A stretch of 64,000 nucleotides of DNA from Anaeramoeba flamelloides. Taxonomy: Eukaryota; Metamonada; Anaeramoebidae. The notes beneath the pieces were generated by a model, which was given only the letters and a program-made list of their open reading frames with translations, was not told where the DNA came from and did no database searches. Where the stretch lies: positions 124,001 to 188,000 of the forward strand of contig JANTQA010000011.1 of NCBI GenBank assembly GCA_027625915.1. The letters run 5' to 3'. Both the position numbers and the translations under genes were made by a program. Each line of letters begins with the position of its first letter. Positions within the stretch are counted from its first letter, which is position 1. Shown one piece after another: positions 46,301 through 56,252 of the stretch.

Positions 46301-49300
46301 AGTTCTACCCACTGTATAATTTTAGAAAATCTTTATTGGTATTTGAATTTTAAATTATGAAAATTTTTTGACTTCCTTTCCCAGTTATCTTTTTATAAAT
46401 AGAGTTTTCAGAAGTAGGTTGTAATTTTGTGTTCTCTATATGAATAAGGAAATTGAAAATGAAGTGAAAAGGTTTTCCGATTTAAAAATCACGAGTCAGT
46501 AGTTTTTTCTTCATTGTTACAGACTTTGACTTAAAAATATTCTCTTTGGTATATGAGCATGGCTTTTGTTTCCAGAATTTCAAATTTATACCAAATCCAT
46601 TCTGATAACGGCAAATGTTGAAAAATAATTTTAGAAACAAAAAATAAACAATAATTTTTTCAGATCCAATCATAAATTCTATAATTTTTCCAAGTTAAAG
46701 TTTTTAAATCCCAGAACATCTTCTAAAAGCATTTTTTGATCGTTTTATTCAATAAAAAATTTTTAGAAGATTTTTTAATTTAGAAGATTTTAGAAAATTT
46801 TATTTTTACTCCTTAATTTGAGATTTTTTTGTACTTTAAATTTCCTTGAAAGTTTGTGCCTTAAAAGTGAAACTGACTGTAATTTGTAAAGATTTTTCAA
46901 AAATTTAGAAAAAAAATATTGATGAAAATATCTTTACCAACTCAAAAAAATTAGATCCATTTTTTCTTCATATTAAAAAGTTTAATTAATAAACTGTTGT
47001 TAAATTTTTTTTTTTTTTAGTGTTTATTGAATTTTTAAGTTGATCTTTTTGAAACAAAAAAATTAAAATTTAAATTTGACTCAATTTTTTTACAATTATT
47101 TTTTTTTTTGTTGATTGGAGATTTTAGAATTATTTTTTATTTATTTATTGATAGAAAGATATTATTAAAGAAAATTAATTAAAATAAATAAAGAGAAGAA
47201 GAAAGGTAATTAAAATATTATATTAAAATAATGTTAATATCATATTGGTGCCCAAATTAAAAAGTATATAATGTGGTTGGGTTAGTGGGGTTCAACAAGA
47301 TAGAATAAAATATTTGATTTTTCTGGATTCTTTTGAACCCTCGATACCCGTGTAAGCTTTTCTTGGGTTTTCTATTTATTTGGAAAACCAATGGATTTTG
47401 TGAATGAAACAGAAAAACTAGGAAAATTATTATTTGGTATAGCTTCATGAAACTACCCAGGGATTTACAAGAATGATAATTAAATCTGATATTTAATGAA
47501 ATGGATTTGAATTTTGTGAAATTGGGCAATTGGTGATACCCCACAATAGTTTAGGATCCTCTTCCTGAATTCACATGAGTAGTAAAATCCCGATTAAAAG
47601 ATTGTCAATAATAAATAAAATTTTACACAATCTGTGATTAATAATTTGTATTTTCTCTGTAGTTAGGTTCTTTTTTATTTATTTTTTTTTTTTCATTTAA
47701 AAGAATGAAGGGAAAGATTTGATTTTACTCAATTCAAAAAAAAAAAAAAAAGAAAAAAGAAAGATAAGATACATATTAAAAAGAGTGGAACACTAGATAC
47801 CCAAATTTATATAAATATATTTGACTATTTTAAGAATATTTTAACTTGAATTTTTTATTATCATTTTTTTTTTTTTCATTGTCTTAAGTTTTCTAATGAT
47901 AAGAGTTTTGGTGAAAGCCCCTTGGTAAGGAGAATACATTTCATATTTTTTATTAATAAAATTTAATGGTTTTTGGGTGTTTTTTCTTAGAATAACTTTC
48001 CTGATATTTGGGAATTATTGTGATTTTTTAATATCTTCAAAATTTTTCAATAATATGTCACTACTACCCAAAAAACACTAAAAATTGAAAACTGGGCAAA
48101 TACCTTCCATTAAAAAAATTAAAAAAATTAAATGAAAAAATAAAAATAAATAAAGTTTCCTTTTAACTTTTGCTTGAAAACATTTTTTGCCAAAATGATT
48201 GAATTCAAACTTGAAATTATGTATATTTTTATATACAATATCTTATTTTAGCTCTTTTACTAAAAAAAATTCTAAATTATGAGAATTTTCTTTTCACAAA
48301 AGGCACTAATTTGGTCTTCAAATGTTTTTTTATTTTTAAAATGGTAAAATTAAAAAAAAGTTATTTAAAAAAGATAAAATCTCTGGAAAATAACCTAATT
48401 TAATATATTAACTTATTCTTTGATTTCAAAATTTTCTCAACCCCAATTTTTCAAAAAAAAAATAAAAAAGTGCACAGTAATTTCAAAAAATATTTTAGAT
48501 ATTCAAAAGTTGAGAGTGTTTTTATTCTAAAAAAAGTTTTATCCAGTGGTTAATTGAATTAAGTTATAAGCTAGATTTCGAAAAATATTAATCAGAAAAA
48601 AATAGTGCTTTTTTATAATTAGGGTATATTTATCAAAAAAATAAAAAAAATGTGATAAACCACATTGGTTTTTAAAAAAATAATATATCTAAACATTCTT
48701 CTAGTGAAAGTTGCCCAACGTTTTTTTTTCAAATATCAATTATTTTTTATAATTAACCTTTGAATAACAAATAAGATCTAAAAAGAATAATACACATCAA
48801 GGGGTTGTTGATACCCGTATGGAATAAAACTAAAAAATCAATAGATTTTCTTAAAACTTGAAAAACTCTTATTCTTCGCGCTTATTTTGAAAAAAACAAC
48901 AAGGTTCATTTTGATCTTTAATTGAAGATCAAATAAAATTCCAATAGAAATCAATATGGTTTCTTGACAATCATTTTCACTGTTGCAGTAATAACAATAG
49001 AAAAACACCTTTTTATCAATCGATTATCGATCTTACAATAAAAAAAAAAAAATTACAAAACTGAATTAGGTGTTAAAAAAAAAATATTACAAAACAAATT
49101 ACGTTTCAAAAAAAAGCCAAAAAGTAAAAATATAGAAAAAATGATTGTAATTTTGGAAATTTCCAAAAATAAATTTTTTCTTCTAATATCCATTCAAGTC
49201 CTTTAAACATATATAATCCACTCATCACAACTGGGCCCCTTTGACTGAAAAATAGTTTATTAAATTATTGAATTTTATTAAAATTTTGATATTGATGATC

Positions 49301-51845
49301 ATTTCTTTTATATAAACTCATTTGAATAAAAATTTTCACTATTTTTTTTAATTTGATTTTATTTGGTTTTATTTTTTTTTTTTTTTTTTTTGTCATTTTC
49401 GAAAAGTTGAAGAAACCAAATAATAATTATTTGGTGACCTTTAACATTTGATCGAATTAAAGTATGACATCACCAACATGGGTATTCATGATTATTTAGA
49501 AGATGATAATGATTTTTTAATTTTGGGTGGTGGAAATACAAATATTTTTTTTCTAATATTGATCACTGCTAGTATTTGAAATTTAATTGTGATAAAATTC
49601 CAACTTTTTATCTTTTTTCCTATAAGAGCATTATATTAAGTTTTTAGCACACACTCAAATTAATCGAATAAGACACAAAAAAAATATTTTTTTTAAGGCT
49701 TAATTCTTGAATATAAGGCTCTAATTTTTTTTTATATATGATAGTTTGAGTTAAAAAAAAAAAAGATTGTGGGTTTTATAATAATCTTTTTTTGTGTGCT
49801 ATTGGTAGTTTTTTGTATGCCTTATTTTGGTTATTTTATGTCTTGGGTGTGATATTATAGTATGTGTTAAAATGCCCTATGACTGTATTCCTTTCATTTA
49901 AAATCCGTAGTTTATCCAATATATGAAATGAAAGGGGGTCAACAAATCTATAGAGATTGAACAAATCACAATCTACAACTTGTGAAATCTACAAAAAAAA
50001 AAGAGAAAGTGTGGTGAAAACGTTTTTCCCTTTAGTTATTCAAGCACCCGATATGAGATCTCTACATTTAGTTATGAATGAGATATTTCTTTTTAGTTTT
50101 TTCAACCAAACAAAGTCCACTTTTTCAGTATCGTTTAATATAGGAAAACATATAATTAAATATGAAGAAACACCATGTCAGGGGCTTGGTCCTTAAGGGA
50201 TTAGCGTCTGTCAAGGAGAAGCCTCCGACCAAAGTATGCTGTTATTGGGCCTAACCACATTAGTGCTACATTAGTTCGAATGTCTCTAAAAAATCGATTA
50301 GTCAAGTAGTAATATTTATTGATCTCATCGATTAAAAATGATCCTTGTATTTGTAAAAAACCCAACAATTTCAGAATAAAATCTGCATTTTGACACAAAT
50401 TTAAATGTTGAATTATCAATATTCAGACTCCAAAGTCACAAAATATATTTCTTAAATTTATGGCGAAATGTAGATTAATTGTTAAAAAATTCGTTTTTTT
50501 TTGAAAAAATTTAATAATTAACCAATAGATTTTTTTTGATAAATTATTTCTGCAATATTGGAAAATATATTGATGTTACAATTAACTTTATAAAAAGCAA
50601 ACAAAACTAATCGGTCTTTGGGTTTTGATGTTGATCATTATTGAGTTAATCTTTGAAATTAAAAAATTAAAAAAATAGTTACTTTTGGAAGTTCTAAATC
50701 TGAATTATTAAATACCAGAATACTTTTATTTGGGTTTTCTATTTTTAGATTTGTAAAAGGAATTAAAAAAAAAATTTACAAAATGAAAATTTTGAATAGT
50801 AATCCTTAGTAAAAAATGTAAGAATTTATTTTGCAATAGGATTTATAATTGATTTTTTAAACTATTTGAGCCATGGTGCACTGATATCAGTTACACCCAA
50901 TTACAACACACTTTGATTTTAGAGAAATCTATGGTGACGTTAATCCCTTAATAATTGAAAAAAAAAAAAAATAGGGAAATGATACCCTTTAGATTTCAAA
51001 TACTAGTACCAAAGTCTTTGTGAATTGATCTTTCTGGAAAACCATATTTAAATTTCTTGAATTGAATTGTCTGAATAGAGACAGAGTAATATAATATTGT
51101 TACGAGATTACAAATTTACATTTCATGGATCAAAAAAATCAAAAAAATCAAAAAAATCAAAAAAGAAAAAAAAGAAATTTAACAAACCAAATTGCTCATT
51201 CTTCTTGACACCAAGTTTTTTTGCTTTAACAATATTAAACTTCCCCTTTAATTCCTTTATCCTTACCAAATAAGCCAAAGAAATTTGATAAGGTTTTGAA
51301 CAAGATTTTAATGAGTTATACAATTGTTGCAATTCTGTTGTTTTTTCAAAATCATAAGAACCAAAATTGGAACACACTGTATTTTTTACAGATTCTTCGT
51401 TTTGTTCCTTATTAGTAATTGCAATTGTATCAATAGAAAATAGTTTGTCTTTAAATGCATCTTTGGTGGTGTGGTGTTCAAACGTTTGGTATTTGGATTT
51501 AAATTGGGAGGTCATTGTACTAACAATTTTGATTAAGTGTGAGGTGTCTTGTGGGCCATGAACCATAAACTTTTTGTTTCTACGATTGTTCCTGTATGCG
51601 AGGCTTGTAAAGAAATTACACAGACCAAAGCCACACTCTCCATTAATCTGAGTAAGAAAAACACGATTTAAAGTTGAGAATTTTATTTCATTATCGATCA
51701 ACAACCGATACGCTCCCTCTGAGCAATTAAATAAATACCTATTTTTGTTTAAGCATAAGAGAAGTGATGAAGTTGTAATTTCATTACAATTACCAAGAAT
51801 TTGGACAAAAAATTGCATTAGATCGTTTTTGAAAAAAATGAGCAC
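43397..51845 (-). CDS. ELAC2: tRNase Z, long form (ELAC2-type), two exons
   Basis: tRNase Z cuts the 3' trailer from precursor tRNAs. Exons 51845-51188 and 45060-43397 join AATTTG|GTTTGT to AAAATAG|CACAAT in phase 1; 773 aa. The first exon encodes the N-terminal inactive metallo-beta-lactamase-like half: NRYLFNCSEGAYRLL, LNRVFLTQINGE and ISLAYLVRIKELKGKFNIVK match ELAC2. The second starts with LSKGKPITLQNGEII and FGPQTQHVFL (ELAC2 linker) and continues to the catalytic half: FLGTGGGIQSKYRNTPGIFI, LDCGEGSFGQ, SHIHGDHCNG (metal-binding HxHxDH at about residues 549-554), HCAEAHAI, YSGDCKPS, HETAFL and YHTTIFE. All metal ligands appear present. An Asn/Lys-rich insert at about residues 445-478 precedes the catalytic domain. 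No clear mitochondrial presequence is seen; a start at Met 10 (MQFFVQILG) is also possible. The 6.1-kb intron divides the two lactamase halves. Confidence 0.94.
45261..46879 (+). mobile_element. 1.6-kb TA-flanked element of the CAGTCAGTTTCAC family
   Basis: Left end TA|CTGCCAGTTTCACTTTTAAG, right end AAAAGTGAAACTGACTG|TA. The inverted arms extend about 200 bp: GAATAAATGTTTTTAGAAGA on the left pairs with TCTTCTAAAAGCATTTTTTG on the right. The interior (about 45500-46700) is unlike the 200-bp members and has no transposase-like frame. It is the largest member of its family in the window and is probably a deletion derivative or one that has captured unrelated sequence. Confidence 0.8.
47560..47815 (-). 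mobile_element. LINE 3'-tail fragment, antisense copy
   Basis: Reading the minus strand gives ATAAATTTGGGTATCTAGTG, then after an A/T-rich insert AATTTGTATT-like and ATTAATCACAGATTGTGTAA and TTGACAATCTTTTAATCGGG, in the same order as ACAAATTCGGGTAATTAGTG, ATTAATCACAGTTTGTGGAA and GATAATCTTTCTATCAGGTT of the LINE tail at 42425-42560. So the family has at least two 3' ends here. Limits are approximate. Confidence 0.6.
48700..49240 (-). repeat. 0.5-kb dispersed repeat, copy 1
   Basis: Its reverse complement aligns with 62570-63085: TATATGTTTAAAGGACTTGA versus AATCTGTTTAAAGGAATTGA, CTATTGGAATTTTATTTGAT versus CTATTGGAATTTTATTTGGA, AACCTTGTTGTTTTT in both, and GTTGGGCAACTTTCACT versus GTTGGGGCACTTTCATT. 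No ends with clear terminal repeats were found, so the element type is unknown. Confidence 0.65.
50197..50948 (-). mobile_element. TTAA-flanked element, copy 3 (752 bp, best preserved ends)
   Basis: TTAA|GGGATTAGCGTCTGTC on the left (TTAA at 50193-50196) and GGTGACGTTAATCCC|TTAA on the right (50949-50952). The tips GGGATTA-CG are inverted repeats, and similarity continues inward for about 60 bp with decay. Its reverse complement aligns throughout with 5029-5784 and 54483-55241. TTAA target choice with precise TTAA flanks is typical of piggyBac elements and their MITEs. The left end is GC-richer than its surroundings. Confidence 0.83.
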
Positions 51846-53235
51846 AATTCAAAGTAAGTTATTACAAATTGTTATATTATCGAAATAAGCATGGGGAATG
51901 TTTCATTCGAAGATGAGTTCTACTCAGTAAGTGTCGTACAAATGAAATAAACTGAAATTTCTTATTGTAATATTTATTCTGAAAAATGACGTTTGAAAAT
52001 TATTCTTAATCTATGAAGAAATTTCTTTTCAGAATGGAAAAGTATGGTAACTTTTTTTGAAAGACTAAATTGTGTCTTTGATTTTTCTTTTTTAACAATT
52101 CTTCTGTTGACAATATTTGATTTGGAAATTGGCTTAAAGTTTCATTAATTTTCTTATTTTCAATTATTCAAATTAATGTCTTTCATTGAGTTGATATGTG
52201 TTCTCAAACAACCAACTAAATAGGTAACTAAAAAAATAAATAAAAATTATAAACCTTCTGATTTGAAAACCTTTTGAGGAACAAAAAAATAAAAATTTTT
52301 TCCCTATTCTGATTTAAATATCAACAAGCATTTTAACAAAAAATCAAAATACTTCAAAGTATTATTAATATAATAATCGTCTTTTAAAATTGTGTGTGAT
52401 AAATTTTGAAGTTTTATTTCAAGAAAAGATATCGTCTTGTGCAAACAAAAATAGAAGACTGATTTTTCAACATCCAAATACAATTCGTTTTGTAGGTACA
52501 ATCATAAATAAGTTTTTCAAAAACAAGGCAAATATATTGCCACTTTTTGAGTCACTAATCTCTTTTCAAGATTTACTCTTTTTGGTGGAGCTTCTGAAGA
52601 TTTTCTGTTGATAGTACACAGATTTTGTTTACTATTTGTTTCTAAATAAGGTGAACAATATTTTCATTCAACTTTTGGAATAAAGATTTTAAAAGTCGTC
52701 TTCATTTAAATTTTTAATATTTAGGAAAAGAATCTTACATTATTTATTTGCCTTTTTAGAATTGAGAACTCTGAAGATATATTTTTAATTCTTGTCAATT
52801 GATTGTTTTGGAAAGCTGTAAGAAAATTTTGATCTTTTAATTTTAGAATTAACAGTATTTATAAACAAAAGAGCATTTTAAAAACTTTGAATACCAATAT
52901 TTTTCTTATATATACAAAAAAACGTGAAAAGTCTAAATAATAATAAATTATTGTTACTTTGAGTCTAAGAAAGAGTTCTTAATAATTCTAAAATGATAAA
53001 AAACGAGTGTCACCATAAAAAAAGTAAATTGTAATTGTTATCAAATTTCAAATTTAGCATCTTTCTTATAAAAAAAATTACCCGATAATTGATTTCAGAA
53101 CGATCTTCGTTGTAGGAAAAGAAACAAAACCTACCAAAGATCAATTATTTTCTGACTTTTTAAAATTGCTAAATTAATTTCATTTTTTTTGCTTAACTCG
53201 ATCTTAACTTTTCTTTATTTAACAATAAATTAAAA
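51846..53235. other. Divergent intergenic region between tRNase Z and RPS26
   Basis: About 1.4 kb of AT-rich DNA between two genes transcribed away from each other. It must contain both promoters. An open stretch at about 52390-52611 looks less biased than most, but it has no recognisable motif and I do not call it a gene. Confidence 0.5.
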
Positions 53236-53519
53236 ATGACTAAAAAAAGAAGAAATAATGGACGTGGGAAAAAAGGACGTGGTCACACAAAATTTGTAAG
53301 ATGTGACAATTGCTATAGAGCTGTTCCAAAAGACAAGGCCATCAAAAGATTTAATGTACAAAATATTGTTGACAACACCTCAATTCGAGATATCTCTAAC
53401 TCAAGTGTTTATGTTGGTAGGTTTTCTTTTCTATATTTCTTGTTTTTTTTTTTTTTTTTTGTTTTGTTTCTTATTTCTCTATTATTTGGTTAAAACAGAG
53501 AAAGACTAAAATTTAAAAT

Positions 53520-53550
<31 letters not shown>

Positions 53551-54069
53551 GATTTTTGCTTCTTTTGAAAAAAAAATAAATAAAAAAAAACAAAAACAAA
53601 AACAAACTCACTTTATTAATTCTTTACCCAAATACAATTTAATCCTTTTCTAAAATTTCTTACCAATAAATGAAAAAAAAAAAAAATACAAAACTTCAAT
53701 TTTCTTCAATTTTGAAAATCAAAAGAATATGAATTACCAAAAACATACATGAAATCAAACCTTTGTGTTAGTTGTGCTATTCACAGAAAATTAGTCCGTG
53801 TCAGAAGTAGAACTGATAGACGTAAAAGAGATCCACCAAGAAGAAGAGGCAGAGGTAGAGGTGGAAGAGGCAGAGGTCGAGGTGGTAGAGGAGGTAGAGG
53901 TAGAGGTAGAGGACAACAAGGAAGAGGTAGAGGAAGAGGAAGAGGTAGAGGTAGAGGACAACAAGGTAGAGGTAGAGGACGAGGTAGAGGACAACAAAGA
54001 GGCCGAGGTAGAGGCCGAGGACAACAAAACACTAAATTTTCAAGATTTAGTAACAACTCAAAAAACTAA
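53236..54069 (+). CDS. RPS26: Ribosomal protein eS26 (RPS26) with long Arg-Gly tail, two exons
   Basis: Small-subunit ribosomal protein at the mRNA exit region. Exons 53236-53416 and 53726-54069 join GTTTATGTTG|GTAGGT to ATCAAAAG|AATATG in phase 1; 174 aa. It starts [20 protein letters not shown], almost the animal S26 N-terminus, and continues [16 protein letters not shown] and [20 protein letters not shown]. The zinc-binding cysteines fall at residues 23, 26, 74 and 77 (RCDNC and CVSC), exactly as in human S26. Human S26 then ends with a short Pro-rich tail at 115 residues. Here residues about 99-160 are instead RG/RGG repeats with interspersed GQQ, closing with [13 protein letters not shown]. 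The tail DNA is an AGAGGT-type repeat (53848-54027) and is GC-richer than its surroundings. TAA stop. The 309-bp intron contains only T- and A-rich sequence. Confidence 0.95.
53848..54027 (+). repeat. AGAGGTAG-type minisatellite coding for RG repeats
   Basis: Imperfect hexamer repeat AGAGGT/AGAGGA interrupted by GGACAACAA units, all inside the RPS26 reading frame (Arg-Gly and Gly-Gln-Gln). It may vary in length between strains by slippage while keeping frame. Confidence 0.85.
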
Positions 54070-54174
54070 ATTTCATTTTAATTCCTTTTTAGATGATAAC
54101 AACATAAAACTTTCTTCTAACATTAAAAAAAAAAAAAATTTACAAGAATAGAAACAAAAGTTCCTTGCTTTAAT

Positions 54175-54212
<38 letters not shown>

Positions 54213-54482
54213 TTTTTTTTTTTTTTTTATTTTTAATTTTTTTGTTATTCACTCTTCAACAAATGTAATCGTATACAACACACAAACTGAATCTCAAAAA
54301 ACAAATGATCTCTTTCTTATGAAAGAAAAATATATTGCAAAGAAATCAACAGAAAACAATTTTTCTTTTCAATTTTTTTTATCAAACACTGATTTGAAAA
54401 CATACCGATCAAATGAAAACAAGGACACACTGTTATTTACAACAAGCACTTGTAATGATTTAAAAGATCTTGGAGAAATTAA
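54070..54482. other. Downstream of RPS26: long T tract
   Basis: About 55 nearly uninterrupted T residues lie at 54178-54230, about 110 bp after the RPS26 stop. Beyond it, 54319-54482 is open in frame but without recognisable content and runs straight into the TTAA element, so I do not call a gene. Confidence 0.5.
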
Positions 54483-55241
54483 GCAATTAGCCTCATCATA
54501 GATTCGTATATAATTAAAGTAGGTTGTGAAAGGAGGTAAATGCTATCAGTGCTACATTGTCTCAAATGGCTCTATAAAAAATCAATGATAAATATTATTG
54601 AACAACAAATTATTAGATTTTTCATTAACGATCACAATTTAAAATTGACATTTTGGAAGTTTTTTTTTCTAATTAGTTTTCTCAAATCTTTAAGATTGAA
54701 ACCCATAATAATATTATTACAGTAGTTAAATAATTAATATTTAGAACCTCTAAAAGTAAATATTTTTACAATTTTTTACAAAGACAAGGTTTACTTTATA
54801 ATTATTAACACAAAAACCGAAGACTGGTTGATTATTGTTTTTTTTTTAGAAAGTTTTAATTGAATCGTCAATATTTTCTCGATATATTTCAAATCATTTG
54901 TCAAAAAAATCATACAGTTAATTATTTAATATTTTGATAAATTTAATTTTTTAGTAACTCATAGAGATATCGAAACAAAAGAACTAAAAATGTTTTTTAA
55001 CTCTGAAGTCCGAAAATTGATAGTTCAACCTTTAAATTTGTCTCAAAATCAAGATTTTTTAACATTTTTCATGTTTTTTACTAAATCAAGTATTATTTTT
55101 AATTCAAGAGATCAACTTTTAATATGTTTTTATTAATCAAATTGCTAGATACATTTGAACGATAATAACTTAGATGGTTCCCACCCAATTCGAACACATT
55201 TTAACTCTGGGTTTGTGTGTGTGTCTGTGGATTTTAACCCC
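54483..55241 (+). mobile_element. TTAA-flanked element, copy 4 (759 bp)
   Basis: Preceded by TTAA (54479-54482) and starting GCAATTAGCCTCATCATAGA, which aligns to the complement of the right tip of 50197-50948. It ends GTCTGTGGATTTTAACCCC followed by CTAA, a decayed TTAA. Internal blocks AAATTATTAGATTTTTCATT and ATATTTAGAACCTCTAAAAG match the 5029 copy. Confidence 0.78.
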
Positions 55242-55438
55242 CTAAATGCAATACTCAACTTTCCCATCATGATTTTCAAACTGTTTAACTAAAAATAGAA
55301 ATATTTTTTTACTGTAGCATACTAAAAGGAGCCAAGAATCTTCTCCCTTTTTTGAATTTTTAAATTCACAAAAAATACAGCTCAGATTTCAGATAATTAC
55401 AATTGATAAAGGATAATTAAAACCTCTTAATAAATTAA

Positions 55439-55953
55439 CCCCATTCCAAAAATATCGTAACAAAAAAATCAAAAATAGGAAAAAAAAAACCAATTTATTA
55501 TATTTGTCCAAACTTAATATTAAACCACATTTAAATAACATAGTATTATTATTTTTATAAGCATCATTTTCATATAAACCAAAGAAAAAAAATATAAAAG
55601 GAAAAAATAAAAATTAGTATGTCCAAAATAATGAAACAAGCAAAAAACAAAAATATTTTGGTACATTTGTTGAAATTTCACCAACAATTGTTGATCGATC
55701 AAATGATAAGATACCATCAGCCAATTGTATGTTATTTTTCTCTTTAACAAACTCAACACTAAATTTTCATCAACCATTGAAAAATAATTTCAAGATTTTA
55801 CCAAAAAGATGATGTAACTTGAAAAAAGGAAATGAAAAAAAAACAGACAAAAAAAGAAATAGTTTGTAAAATCAAAATTCGATCCAAATTGAATTTAAAG
55901 TGTGATATTATATTCTTTTAACTGTTAAAATTGTGTCCAAATTTTTGGAATTT
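55439..55953. mobile_element. CATTCCAAAAAT-tipped MITE, uninterrupted copy
   Basis: Left tip CCCCATTCCAAAAATATCGT, right tip GTGTCCAAATTTTTGGAATT. It is homologous to the split element at 41183-42740 and shows the pre-insertion state of the LINE target region (TGATATTATATTCTTTTAAC in place of the duplicated site). Blocks TTGATCGATCAAATGATAAG and GGAAATGAAAAAAAAACAGA are shared. Confidence 0.78.
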
Positions 55954-56202
55954 AGTTTTATTTCATTTTTTTTTTTTATTTAAAATGTTAATTTCTAACC
56001 AAAAATATTTTTCTACTGGGAAAAACCAAACAGTCAAATTCTTTTATGTGTGTTTTTAAAATATATTTTATTACGTTAACATTATATATTAAAGTATAAT
56101 ATATAATTTCGGGGTACAAAGGGCCATAAAAAATCACAGTAAAGAATGACATGATTTAATCATAAAAAGTAACAGTTTTTTGATATTGAACTCACTTTTA
56201 TA

Positions 56203-56252
<50 letters not shown>

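Larger units (their letters stand above)
45061..51187 (-). other. tRNase Z intron, 6.1 kb, repeat-filled
   Basis: The longest intron here. It contains a 1.6-kb TA element (45261-46879), an antisense LINE 3' tail (about 47560-47815), a 0.5-kb repeat (about 48700-49240), and a TTAA-flanked element (50197-50948). The stretch 49620-49875 has inverted ends rich in GCACACA-like words and may be one more decayed element. The pieces 46880-47240 and 47820-48690 show nothing clear. Confidence 0.85.

Noticed and set aside
46103-46360. 85-aa frame inside the 1.6-kb TA element as a possible transposase
   Set aside because: No DDE/DDD pattern or helix-turn-helix; composition is that of random AT-rich DNA.
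47257-47544. 95-aa minus-strand frame in the tRNase Z intron
   Set aside because: It lies beside the LINE tail fragment, has no recognisable domain and lacks a second copy to support coding.
49957-50196. 79-aa frame ending at the TTAA element
   Set aside because: No motif, and it stops exactly at a transposon border; most likely chance within the tRNase Z intron.
50170-50270. GC-richer patch considered as a 5S rRNA or tRNA
   Set aside because: None of the 5S internal control motifs is present; the patch is the left tip of the TTAA element.
50201-50419. 72-aa minus-strand frame that looks like a normal small protein
   Set aside because: It lies entirely inside a TTAA element present in four copies; the others do not keep the frame.
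53791-54151. Long frames on both strands over the RPS26 tail
   Set aside because: They are shadows of the hexamer repeat; the RG frame continues the conserved S26 core.
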